From NCBI RefSeq assembly GCF_000317435.1, contig NC_019751.1, forward strand, positions 620,001-684,000: a stretch of 64,000 bases of DNA, in the 5' to 3' direction. Below are positions 17,607 to 26,750 of this stretch, piece after piece. Below the pieces are notes generated by a model. That model was not told where the DNA came from. It did not search any database and worked only from the letters and a program-made list of their open reading frames with translations. The translations under genes were made by a program, and so were the position numbers. The number at the start of each line of letters is the position of its first letter. Within the stretch, counting starts at the first letter, position 1. Source of the DNA: Calothrix sp. PCC 6303 (lineage in GTDB: Bacteria; Cyanobacteriota; Cyanobacteriia; Cyanobacteriales; Nostocaceae).

Positions 17607-17978
17607 TTACGTTTGCCTTTTATAAGAAAAATAACGATTCAAATCTTTGTTACTAGCCATATAAATCGGAATAACGGTGCTGAGAACAGCCATAATCAAA
17701 CTTCCAACGATGAGGATGGTAGAAAGTTTTGCTCTCAGTGCAATAACCATCGCTATGAGAATCACAACCATGAAACTACATATACCCATCAACACCCATT
17801 TTGCCCATTTGTGTCCCTGCATCACAAAATACATCACGACAATTGTGAGTAAAATTCGACCAATAGCCCACCTATCCTTTGCAATTATAACTAGGGTAAT
17901 ATCTAAGGCGCAGAGTACCAGAAACATAGTGAGTAATATATTTCGGGCTTTCAAGGCAGATTCTTCGATGTGGATCAT
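17607..17978 (-). CDS. Small integral membrane protein, unknown
   Basis: A 123-residue protein with four hydrophobic segments, roughly residues 13-31, 42-54, 60-78 and 86-110. The N-terminal half resembles no family I can name with confidence. The start codon lies 19 bp downstream of the stop of the neighbouring GNAT gene (17998), so the two are probably cotranscribed. Function unknown. Confidence 0.65.
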   Translation of the reverse strand: MIHIEESALKARNILLTMFLVLCALDITLVIIAKDRWAIGRILLTIVVMYFVMQGHKWAKWVLMGICSFMVVILIAMVIALRAKLSTILIVGSLIMAVLSTVIPIYMASNKDLNRYFSYKRQT

Positions 17979-17997
17979 AGCTTTTGTGATGTCACTG

Positions 17998-18438
17998 CTA
18001 TAACTTTACCGCATAGTGGTAAAAGTCTCGATCCTTGATATATCCCAGTGATTCATAGAGAGATTGAGCGGCAGTATTAGAGGTTTGGGTTGCTAAAATA
18101 ATTCGGATTGCTCCTGTTTTCCGTGCAAAATTCTCGGCTGCCCTTATAAGAGACTTGGCAACACCTTTTTTTCGATGTGCTTCCTCCACAAATAAATCAT
18201 TCAAAATCCAGACAGGTTTCATTGAGACTGAAGAACAGCTAGGGTAAAGCTGGGTAAATCCAACTATCAGATCATTATCAAAAGCTACAAGCACAGTAGA
18301 ATCATTTTTTTGGAAACGCTCCTGAAGAAAGGCTTTTGCGGCTTCGAGATCTGAGGACTGTTTATAGAAAACACGATATTGATCAAATAACTTCGATACT
18401 TCCTCAAGATGCTCAAAATTAGCTAGAACAACTTCCAT
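17998..18438 (-). CDS. GNAT-family N-acetyltransferase
   Basis: A 146-residue GNAT protein beginning MEVVLANFEHLEEVSKLFDQ. The acetyl-CoA loop is WILNDLFVEEAHRKKGVAKS, then IILATQTSNTAAQSLYESLG and KDRDFYHYAVKL at the C-terminus. This pattern resembles small GNATs acting on amino compounds, but the substrate is unknown. It lies directly upstream of the 123-residue membrane protein with a 19-bp gap. Confidence 0.85.
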   Translation of the reverse strand: MEVVLANFEHLEEVSKLFDQYRVFYKQSSDLEAAKAFLQERFQKNDSTVLVAFDNDLIVGFTQLYPSCSSVSMKPVWILNDLFVEEAHRKKGVAKSLIRAAENFARKTGAIRIILATQTSNTAAQSLYESLGYIKDRDFYHYAVKL

Positions 18439-18797
18439 CTTTTATCCTCATAACTCACTACAGGTTCAAATTTAATACTGATTGAAAAAGTGTTTGCAAT
18501 ATATCTAGTAAGTTTTCCCGCTCTAGATTTTTTCAAATTGGTATCATCCAGGACTTACGCAACAACTAATACCAATTGAAATAATGATTGCAACACATGC
18601 AACGGTAGAGACGTAGCAGTGCTACGTCTCTACAAATATTTATCTGTCGCGTTGTTTTTTCAAATCGGTATAAGAATTTATGTCATTGCGACGTAAGGAA
18701 GCAATCTCAAAGTCTGGTTTTCCCATTACGATTGCGTAAGCCCTATCATCTTGATAACTTGAACAGAAACTTCAAAATGTTTTCCCAGTTAATAAGC
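18439..18797. other. Intergenic region with short repeats
   Basis: About 360 bp. It contains the palindrome at 18605-18633 and a dispersed word CATTGCGACGTAAGGAAGCA at about 18682 that recurs at about 46179. The sequence AATTG-GTAT repeated around 18535-18672 suggests a further small inverted-repeat unit. No gene is seen. Confidence 0.55.
18605..18633. repeat. 29-bp palindrome, dispersed family variant
   Basis: GTAGAGACGTAGCA and TGCTACGTCTCTAC are perfect 14-bp arms around one base. It is a sequence variant of the GAGACGCGATATATCGCGTCTC palindromes elsewhere in the window; the outer GTAGAGACG and CGTCTCTAC are shared. Confidence 0.7.
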
Positions 18798-19313
18798 TCA
18801 ATTGCTGGGATTTTTCGATTTATCAGTTCCCTGTTCTAATTTTTTCTCCCAAAATAGTGCTTTTCCCATCTGAGGATTTAGCTCATACCCACTGAATCCA
18901 CATGCTTTGTATGCTGACTGGGCAACATGGTTTCCTTCCAGTACCTCTAGCGTGAGTTTACAGCAATCTAAACTAACCGCGATCGCTTCTGCTTTTTCAA
19001 GTAGTAATTTCGATAAGCCTCTACCACGGTATGGTAAAGAAACAATGACATCGTGAATATTCAGTAACGGTTTACAGGCAAACGTCGAAAATCCCTCTAA
19101 ACAAACAACAAGTCCTGCGGGTTTGGCATCGACAAATGCGAGAATTACATGAGCCGTTTTTCTCTTTGCCAGTTCTGTTGGAAGATTTTGCTTAACGTAG
19201 TCAGATAAACCTTGCCCACCACCCATCGGATCGAGTGCATATTCATCCATTAAGTGAACTATAGCTTCTGCGTGGGTAGTTAAACTCAGATCTGCTTCAA
19301 TAATTTCAATCAT
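18798..19313 (-). CDS. GNAT-family N-acetyltransferase
   Basis: A 171-residue GNAT protein. The family core is NIHDVIVSLPYRGRGLSKLL (beta4 and acetyl-CoA loop), then CCKLTLEVLEGNHVAQSAYK and ACGFSGYELNP. The C-terminal FWEKKL is typical of the family. The substrate is unknown. It is the third GNAT gene of this stretch, transcribed toward the other two but separated by 359 bp of repeats, so it is probably its own unit or shares a promoter with hemJ upstream (72-bp gap). Confidence 0.85.
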   Translation of the reverse strand: MIEIIEADLSLTTHAEAIVHLMDEYALDPMGGGQGLSDYVKQNLPTELAKRKTAHVILAFVDAKPAGLVVCLEGFSTFACKPLLNIHDVIVSLPYRGRGLSKLLLEKAEAIAVSLDCCKLTLEVLEGNHVAQSAYKACGFSGYELNPQMGKALFWEKKLEQGTDKSKNPSN

Positions 19314-19385
19314 TTATTGATTTTTGATTTTCAGCTATTGATGTAATTTTGATTATAGGGATGACGAAAGTAACTTGGAATCAGC

Positions 19386-19949
19386 CTAACTAGGAAGACT
19401 AGATTCTTCTTGCTTTTCTAAGCGTCTTTTACCTGCATAAAGCTGAATAATGACAGCAAAGATTGAGACTACAATTGCCGTTCCCCAAGCTGTAATAGTC
19501 ATTGGCAAGCTGTTTTTGAAGATTGCTAACAACACTACTAAACCAAGCAAAATAGTAGGTACTTCATTGATTCGTCGCATTTGTAAACTGTTGATGGAGC
19601 AGTTTTCTGTCTCTAACTGAACTATCAACCTCCCACAGTAGAAATGAAACGCTATTAATAACAAAACAAAGAAAAGCTTCACATGAAGCCAAGTTTGCTT
19701 TAAGATATCTGGCTCAGTGGAGATAATTCCGATTGCCATTGCAATTGTAAATATCATTGCTGGCATCATAATCAATTTGTAAAGCAGCTTCTCGATCCGG
19801 CTATACTCTTGCTTCAAGGCAGTTTTGATAGGTTCTTGGCGTTCTTCGGCTTCGATATGATAAATGAATAGACGAGGCAAATAAAACAAGCCTGCAAACC
19901 AAGCTACAAATCCCAGAATGTGGAGTGACTTGAACCAAAGATATGCCAT
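19386..19949 (-). CDS. hemJ: Protoporphyrinogen IX oxidase HemJ
   Basis: A 187-residue four- to five-helix membrane protein. HemJ oxidises protoporphyrinogen IX to protoporphyrin IX, the last step shared by heme and chlorophyll synthesis, in most cyanobacteria. The N-terminus AYLWFKSLHILGFVAWFAGL with conserved His10, and FYLPRLFIYHIEAEER with Arg26, are family marks; TWLHVKLFFVLLLIAFHFYC carries the second helix histidine. Length fits cyanobacterial HemJ. The AcsF-like cyclase gene, another tetrapyrrole enzyme, is just upstream on the same strand, across 249 bp of repeats. Confidence 0.92.
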   Translation of the reverse strand: MAYLWFKSLHILGFVAWFAGLFYLPRLFIYHIEAEERQEPIKTALKQEYSRIEKLLYKLIMMPAMIFTIAMAIGIISTEPDILKQTWLHVKLFFVLLLIAFHFYCGRLIVQLETENCSINSLQMRRINEVPTILLGLVVLLAIFKNSLPMTITAWGTAIVVSIFAVIIQLYAGKRRLEKQEESSLPS

Positions 19950-20029
19950 AAATCTCTCAATACTTTTGAGATGTACTACTTTATATCCTACACGTAATGC
20001 GCCATAGCCTCAAACTGTGACTAATTATA

Positions 20030-20162
20030 GCGAAGCTCGCGCGACGTTAGTCGTTCGCTAGCACAATCTAGATGAAGCTAATAATGCGAAGCTTGCGCGA
20101 CATAAGTCGTTTGCTTTTAGCGAAGCGGAGCTTTATTGCTTTTAGCGTTCCGTAGGAATATT
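20030..20162. repeat. Tandem and inverted GC-rich short repeats
   Basis: Two related units, TAGCGAAGCTCGCGCGACGT and ATGCGAAGCTTGCGCGACAT, are followed by AGTCGTTCGCTAG or AGTCGTTTGCTTT and then TAGCGAAGCGGAGC and TAGCGTTCCGTAGGA. Such sequences are commonly scattered in Nostocales genomes and can form hairpins. They lie between the AcsF-like gene and hemJ. Confidence 0.55.
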
Positions 20163-20198
20163 AGTAAGATCGAGATAACCCTGCTGCCTTCAAAATTT

Positions 20199-21236
20199 TC
20201 ATCCTCTCATTGATTTCATCATAAGTAGACGTAACATAATCGATAAAATTGTAAGATGATGTGGAATTTTTCTGAGCAATTTTAGAAACATATTCTGATT
20301 AGATATATTAATTTTTTTGTTTTCTGAAATATGCAACAAGCAAATGTCTAATTTTTCAAAAAAATGTGGATCTTCAACATCAAGAATTACAGGCAAATCT
20401 TTTCTGATAGAGTTGTTGACCTTTTGTATTGTAGAAACATAGTATTCACGAGCATCTAGCCCAAGTAATGCGAGCAGTTTATCGTTACTCTTATACTTGA
20501 AGTATGTCATACTAAAAATCAACAGCAAAAAGAACTTGCAGATTAATTTTGCTATTAATCCATTAGAAAACTGTAGTTGCGATTTGATAATTGCGCCAAA
20601 AAAATCTCCATGTCGATTCTCATCTTCACTCCATGATTTATAAAAGCTGAAAATAGGATAGATGGAGTATTCAGGATGAGCCTGTAAATGCTCGAAAATA
20701 GTTATGTAATAACAGCTAGAAATTTTCTCAGACAGATAGGTAGAATAGATAAACCACGAAAAAGGCAGAGAAATATATTGTCTATGTTCTTTTTTTAGAA
20801 AATCTAAGCTAGGTCTAACATGAAAATCTAAGAGAGCTTTATTTAGGAAACTAGCATGACGGGCTTCATCACGAGACATTAGAGAAAATCCATCGGAAAG
20901 GATGCTGTTTGTTTCCTTGAGTTGATATGATAGTTCTTTGTACAGGATAAATCCTGAATACTCAGCAGCACAGTACATTTCTAGAAGTTTAATTATGAGT
21001 TCTTGCGCCTCACCTTGAATGTGATCCCAAGACTGATTAAATCTGTCGTCACGTATATACTTGTCTTTGCTGTAGTCATTTTTTAAATTGGCGACAGCGT
21101 TATTAAAGATTTCTTGGAAGCTAACAGTATCAACATTAGAAAGTTTTCTGATATTAGTTGTATAGAATCCTGGGGAAATGAGAGTTTCTTTCACTAAAAT
21201 CTTAGTATTTAACTGTGTGTTTTCAACATATTCCAT
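20199..21236 (-). CDS. Divergent AcsF-type Mg-protoporphyrin IX monomethyl ester oxidative cyclase paralog
   Basis: A 345-residue diiron protein clearly related to AcsF/ChlA, the aerobic cyclase that forms the fifth ring of chlorophyll. Matching segments include SPGFYTTNI, FNQSWDHIQGEAQEL, AEYSGFILYKELS, MSRDEARHASFLNKAL, TYLSEKI, HPEYSIYPIFSFYKSW, EDENRHGDFFGAI and LGLDAREYY. Likely iron ligands Glu92, Glu124, His127, Glu170, Glu206 and His209 are all kept. The sequence is more diverged than the housekeeping copy would be, especially after residue 230. Cyanobacteria often carry a second cyclase for low oxygen; that role, or a changed substrate, is inference. hemJ lies downstream. Confidence 0.8.
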   Translation of the reverse strand: MEYVENTQLNTKILVKETLISPGFYTTNIRKLSNVDTVSFQEIFNNAVANLKNDYSKDKYIRDDRFNQSWDHIQGEAQELIIKLLEMYCAAEYSGFILYKELSYQLKETNSILSDGFSLMSRDEARHASFLNKALLDFHVRPSLDFLKKEHRQYISLPFSWFIYSTYLSEKISSCYYITIFEHLQAHPEYSIYPIFSFYKSWSEDENRHGDFFGAIIKSQLQFSNGLIAKLICKFFLLLIFSMTYFKYKSNDKLLALLGLDAREYYVSTIQKVNNSIRKDLPVILDVEDPHFFEKLDICLLHISENKKINISNQNMFLKLLRKIPHHLTILSIMLRLLMMKSMRG

Positions 21237-21340
21237 ATTTCAAATCTTCTACTATCGGTTGAAGTTTGGGGAAGCTGACACTTTGAAGTGGCTTGTCTTG
21301 GGAAAGGTTTTATAGCTATTTTCAGGTAAATAGACCACCT

Positions 21341-21371
21341 GTAGGGGTTTAGCAATGTGCTTTACCCCTAC
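21341..21371. terminator. Hairpin repeat downstream of eno
   Basis: GTAGGGGTTTAGCA and TGCTTTACCCCTAC pair over 14 bp with two mismatches around ATG, 59 bp past the eno stop. It may end eno transcription, but no T run follows, and hairpins of this wording are also frequent dispersed repeats in related genomes. Confidence 0.45.
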
Positions 21372-21430
21372 GGTTGATGTGGTTCAAAGGCGTGAAAACT
21401 GGTGTATACCTTTAAATCAATGCAACCAAA

Positions 21431-22741
<1,311 letters not shown>

Positions 22742-22950
22742 CTAGCCGCTAACTGTAAACAGTTCAACACAGTCCAACCGATCTAGCATAGGATTTTGCG
22801 GCACTTTGTAACCAGAAGTTAAGGAATATTTCAGACAGTTAGCAGTGAACAGCCTTAACGGGTTGCTTGTTAGTTAAACAGCTGCATCGAAGCTCCCTTT
22901 CCTTCTGAAACAACTTTTTATTCCCCTCATATCAACAATAAAAGGAAAAA

Positions 22951-23589
22951 ATGACTCAACCCAAAAATCACCCCTATGGTTCCGAAACAGAAATTCCAGA
23001 TGGTTATCTAAATATCATGGGTTACGTAGATGCATCAGAAGTAAATGGTCCTGGTTCTCGTGCTGTGGTTTGGGTACAGGGATGTTTACGCGAATGTCCT
23101 GGTTGTTTTAATTTAGAGTCTTGGTCATTTGCCCCAAATCAACTGATCTCCGTGGATAATTTGGTAGAGAAAATCCTCAAAGACCCTCGTAATCAAGGGG
23201 TCACGTTTTCTGGAGGGGAACCATTTTGGCAAGCTACAACCCTGGGAATACTGGCACACAAAATCAAAGCTGCGGGGTTAAATGTGATGTCCTTTAGCGG
23301 TTTTACCTTAGAGCAACTTCAATCTGATTATGCACCAATTGGAGCCAAAGACCTATTAGATGAGTTAGATATTTTGATTGATGGTGCTTACGTTGAGTCT
23401 TTAGCGATTAATTCTCCGGATTCTCCTGTTTCTTCCAGTAATCAGCGAGTACATGTATTTAATCCGGCTTTAAAGGATCAAATTAATTGGGCAAGTGACC
23501 AAATTGAGGTACATATCTTTCAGGATGGCAGTCGTCTAATTACAGGTTATCGTGGTGGCTTGGAATTAACTGAGAATGAAAGCCTGTAA
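22951..23589 (+). CDS. NrdG-like 4Fe-4S radical SAM protein
   Basis: A 212-residue radical SAM protein of the anaerobic ribonucleotide reductase activase family. The iron-sulfur motif C-x3-C-x2-C is GCLRECPGC (Cys45, Cys49, Cys52), followed by VTFSGGEPFWQ, the SAM-binding glycine stretch, and LDILIDGAYVE. NrdG installs the glycyl radical on NrdD under anoxia. No nrdD gene is in the window, so this one may activate a distant NrdD or another glycyl-radical or unrelated partner. A ribosome site AAAAGGAAAAA precedes the ATG. The divergent eno gene shares its upstream region. Confidence 0.8.
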   Translation: MTQPKNHPYGSETEIPDGYLNIMGYVDASEVNGPGSRAVVWVQGCLRECPGCFNLESWSFAPNQLISVDNLVEKILKDPRNQGVTFSGGEPFWQATTLGILAHKIKAAGLNVMSFSGFTLEQLQSDYAPIGAKDLLDELDILIDGAYVESLAINSPDSPVSSSNQRVHVFNPALKDQINWASDQIEVHIFQDGSRLITGYRGGLELTENESL

Positions 23590-23675
23590 TTTTCTCAACA
23601 ATGAATTCCCATGTGCTTGATTTTTTAATCAGAGTGCCTACTTACTTAGAATATGACTATATAAATTGACAAATT

Positions 23676-24569
23676 ATGAATTATTCCTATAGCTTCTGCA
23701 AAAAAATACTCGCTATTTCTCTGGGTTGTTGCTTCGTTTGTGCTGTGCCAACCTATGGGGAAAAAGTAGAAACTGGCTGTGTGACTCAATTTACATCTAG
23801 TCAATGTGTTGATAGTGTAGCCAAAGTCATACCAGAACTAGCCAAAGCAGATGTTGTATATCTGGGAGAAACCCACGACAGCGAAAAAGATCATCAGAAC
23901 CAACTAGAGATCATCAAAGCACTATATCAGCGTCGGCGGAAAATAGCGATCGCGTTGGAGATGTTTCAGCGTCCCTACCAGGAAATCATCAATCAATACC
24001 TCAGTGGGAAACTCACAGAAACAGAACTAGTTAAACAAACCGAGTATGAAGAACGTTGGGGTTTTCCCTGGAAATTATACGCACCTATTCTTCGCTATGC
24101 CAAAAACAATAAAATTCCAGTTTTAGCCCTCAACACCCCCAGCGAAATTAGCCGCAAAGTCTCCCGCAACGGCTTAGAAAGTCTCACCCCTGAAGAACGA
24201 AAACAAATACCCCCCTTCAGTGAAATCCGCACCGATAACCAAGCATACAAAAAGTTAATTACCGATATCTTTAATCAGCATCAAACCAGCAACCCAGGGA
24301 ACAGCAAAGCCGTCGATAGATTCTTCCTCACCCAAGTCCTCTGGGATGAAACTATGGCAGAAACCATCGCCAAATACATCCAAATTAACCCCCAACACCA
24401 AATCATCACCCTAGCCGGACAGGGGCATATTATTTATGGTTACGGCATCCCTAGCCGCGTTCAACGACGACTCCCAGAGAAAAACCCCATTCAAAAGACT
24501 TTGCTTCTGAGTGAACCAGATAATAACCCTTTCCCAGAGCAAGCGATCGCTGATATTATCCTCAAATAA
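23676..24569 (+). CDS. ChaN-family heme-binding-type exported protein
   Basis: A 297-residue protein with a signal peptide (hydrophobic core about residues 10-26). It belongs to the ChaN family (PF04187): ADVVYLGETHDSEKDHQNQL, IAIALEMFQRPYQEIINQYL, TEYEERWGFPWKLYAPIL, RYAKNNKIPVLALNTP and a C-terminal QHQIITLAGQGHIIYGYGIP. ChaN from Campylobacter binds heme at the outer membrane; cyanobacterial and plant relatives are linked to chloroplast membrane turnover. It sits 87 bp after the NrdG-like gene. Cysteines at the end of the signal are not in a clear lipobox, so whether it is lipidated is uncertain. Confidence 0.8.
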   Translation: MNYSYSFCKKILAISLGCCFVCAVPTYGEKVETGCVTQFTSSQCVDSVAKVIPELAKADVVYLGETHDSEKDHQNQLEIIKALYQRRRKIAIALEMFQRPYQEIINQYLSGKLTETELVKQTEYEERWGFPWKLYAPILRYAKNNKIPVLALNTPSEISRKVSRNGLESLTPEERKQIPPFSEIRTDNQAYKKLITDIFNQHQTSNPGNSKAVDRFFLTQVLWDETMAETIAKYIQINPQHQIITLAGQGHIIYGYGIPSRVQRRLPEKNPIQKTLLLSEPDNNPFPEQAIADIILK

Positions 24570-24579
24570 CACCCCTCCT

Positions 24580-24660
24580 CCTTTCTCTTCCTCTCTTCTT
24601 CCTCTTCTCTGCGAAACTCTGCGCTTCCCCCCGCGCCCCTCTGCGTTAAAAATATTGATA
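24580..24660. repeat. Dispersed repeat, inverted copy at about 34187-34262
   Basis: The stretch contains CTCTGCGAAACTCTGCGCTT, then CCCGCGCCCCTCTGCGTTAA and AAATATT, preceded by a pyrimidine run of CTTCCTCT units. Its reverse complement matches the spacer between the two glycosyltransferase genes. Related copies are very common in Nostocales, from general knowledge of those genomes. Confidence 0.65.
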
Positions 24661-24700
24661 ATATATTTATCAAGATTTCCCTCCCCAGCACTAATTCAAA

Positions 24701-25282
24701 ATGGTTGCTAATCCTCAATTTTCATATATGAGTCCCCAAGAATACCTAGAATGGGAAAAAACTCAAGAACTCCGCCATGAATACATCGACGGAGAAGTAT
24801 TTGCAATGACAGGGGGAACAAAACCCCATAACCGCATTGCAGGTAACTTGTTTACTAAGTTAGATGATTTTTTAGCTGAAAAGGGCTGTGAAGTATATAT
24901 TTCTGACGTAAAAGTCCAAGTATCGGAATCAGGACCTTATCATTATCCAGATGTAGTGGTAACTTGTGACCAAAGAGATAAAGAATCAATTGATGTGGTG
25001 CAATATCCTTGTTTAATTGTAGAGGTGCTTTCTCCATCCACCGCAGCTTTTGATCGAGGGAAAAAATTTACCTGCTACCGTCAATCCAGCACTTTAAAAG
25101 AATATGTTTTAATTGAATCAGATGAAATTGCTGTGGAATGTTTCCGTCGTAATGAGCAAGGTTTATGGGTTTTACATACCTACTCAGAAGAGGATAATTT
25201 AGATTTGGAAAGTGTGGGAATTTCGATTGCCGTGAAAAAGTTATATCGACAAGTTCGGTTTGATGTGGAAGAGAAAAATTAA
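24701..25282 (+). CDS. Uma2-family (DUF820) putative restriction endonuclease
   Basis: A 193-residue PD-(D/E)XK-fold protein. Typical marks are YMSPQEYLEWEKTQELRHEY, IDGEVFAMTGGTKPHNRIAG, YISDVKVQVSE, YPDVVVTCDQRD and CLIVEVLSPSTAAFDRGKKF, with the likely catalytic Asp and Glu-Val in the last two. Uma2 proteins occur in dozens of copies in cyanobacterial genomes; their function is unproven. It begins 41 bp after a dispersed repeat and is followed by another repeat at 25298-25428. Confidence 0.9.
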   Translation: MVANPQFSYMSPQEYLEWEKTQELRHEYIDGEVFAMTGGTKPHNRIAGNLFTKLDDFLAEKGCEVYISDVKVQVSESGPYHYPDVVVTCDQRDKESIDVVQYPCLIVEVLSPSTAAFDRGKKFTCYRQSSTLKEYVLIESDEIAVECFRRNEQGLWVLHTYSEEDNLDLESVGISIAVKKLYRQVRFDVEEKN

Positions 25283-25297
25283 TACTAAGAAATGAAG

Positions 25298-25428
25298 ATT
25301 AAATAAAATGCAAGATTATTTTTTGTGGAGTAGGCATCCAGCCTGCTCAATCAGATTAACGGGCAAGACTTCGGCGCGAGCGCTCAGTCGAACGCTGCCC
25401 ATTTCACAATAAATTTATTTTATTTAAT
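25298..25428. mobile_element. 131-bp MITE-like element with 12-bp perfect terminal inverted repeats
   Basis: ATTAAATAAAAT at 25298-25309 is the exact reverse complement of ATTTTATTTAAT at 25417-25428. Between them is the module GGCAAGACTTCGGCGCGAGC with CAGTCGAACGCTGCCC, which is also found inside the element at 16701 and, inverted, at about 42236-42350. It has no coding capacity. Confidence 0.6.
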
Positions 25429-25496
25429 TGCTATTCCTTAATTTAATTTAAGGCGACACAATTTCTATATTTTTTTGCAAAAATAAATATTTTCAT

Positions 25497-26726
25497 TTAA
25501 TAAAAATTATTACATTCACTTACTAGGATCGCAAAACAACTACCTACCCCTAACTCGCTGGTTAAGCTAACTTCTCCCCCATGCAGTTCTACAATGCGTC
25601 TAACTAAAGTTAGCCCTAACCCCGTACCTTCAAACTTGCGATTGAGATTACTATCGAGTTGGATGAAAGGCTCAAATATTCTTTGAATATCTTCAGAAGC
25701 GATACCAATTCCTGTATCTTTGACAAAGATTTGTAGATAATTTCGTTGCTTGATTTTGATTGGATAAATAGCTTCTAAAGTAATAGCTCCTCCTTCTGGG
25801 GTAAATTTTACTGCATTATTCAGTAGATTAATTAATACTTGACGAATTCGTCGTTCATCAATGCGGAAATCTGGCAAATCTACAGAAAATTTACTTTTTA
25901 GCTGAATTGATTTTCTGGCAGCTTGAGGTTGAATAAATTCGAGACTTTGTTGACATAGGGGTATAATTGCGGTGTTGGTGTAGTTTAATTCAATCTGTCC
26001 TGATAAAATTTTAGAGACATCAAGAATATCGTTAATTAATTCGAGTAGATGGTTTCCACTACGTTCGACTGTAGCCAGGGCTTGAAGTTGTTTTTCGTTA
26101 ATGTCTCCAAAAATTTCATCCTGTAATGCTTCCGTCATCCCTAAAATTGCATTCAGGGGAGTACGCAATTCGTGACTCATGGTAGCGAGGAATTCATCCT
26201 TAAGACGGGTACTTTGAATTAGTTCTTCATTAGTTTTTTCTAATGACCGATTCATTTCCTGAAGTTGGCGATTTTGTTCTGCTAATTGTTGCGCTTGCAG
26301 ATAATTTTCTTGTTTTAATAGTTTTTGTAAGCGATTGAGGTCTAAATGAGTTGCAATCCGAGCTAAAACTTCTTCTGCTTGAAAGGGTTTGGTTATATAG
26401 TCTACTCCACCTACAGTAAAAGCTTTTACCTTATCTATTGTTTCATCTAAAGCACTGATAAATATAACTGGAATATCGCAGGTTTTTTCATGTGTTTTTA
26501 GGTGTTGGCAAACTTCATATCCGTTCATATTCGGCATTTGAATATCGAGCAGAATTAAAGCAGGGATAGCGTGTTCAATTCCTGTTAATCCTAACTGACC
26601 ACTAGGAAAAGGTCGCACTAGATAGCCATTTTGTTTTAACAGATTAGTTAGTAAATGTAGGTTGGCGGGTGTATCGTCAATGACAACAATTTCAGCCAGG
26701 TTTTTGATGTTATTAATAATATCCAT
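25497..26726 (-). CDS. Response regulator-histidine kinase (REC-HisKA-HATPase)
   Basis: A 409-residue cytoplasmic hybrid. REC is at about 12-130 with phospho-acceptor Asp in LILLDIQMPNMNGYE. A coiled-coil linker (about 135-175) leads to HisKA with FLATMSHELRTPLNAIL and HATPase_c with INLLNNAVKFTPEGG (N box), FVKDTGIGIASEDIQ (G1) and EGTGLGLTLVRRIVELHGG (G2). It receives a phosphate on REC and can probably phosphorylate a further regulator. It is the third gene of an operon, 24 bp after the hybrid kinase gene and after a solute-binding protein gene. Confidence 0.93.
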   Translation of the reverse strand: MDIINNIKNLAEIVVIDDTPANLHLLTNLLKQNGYLVRPFPSGQLGLTGIEHAIPALILLDIQMPNMNGYEVCQHLKTHEKTCDIPVIFISALDETIDKVKAFTVGGVDYITKPFQAEEVLARIATHLDLNRLQKLLKQENYLQAQQLAEQNRQLQEMNRSLEKTNEELIQSTRLKDEFLATMSHELRTPLNAILGMTEALQDEIFGDINEKQLQALATVERSGNHLLELINDILDVSKILSGQIELNYTNTAIIPLCQQSLEFIQPQAARKSIQLKSKFSVDLPDFRIDERRIRQVLINLLNNAVKFTPEGGAITLEAIYPIKIKQRNYLQIFVKDTGIGIASEDIQRIFEPFIQLDSNLNRKFEGTGLGLTLVRRIVELHGGEVSLTSELGVGSCFAILVSECNNFY

Positions 26727-26750
26727 TTTTATTAATTATACTCTTTGATT

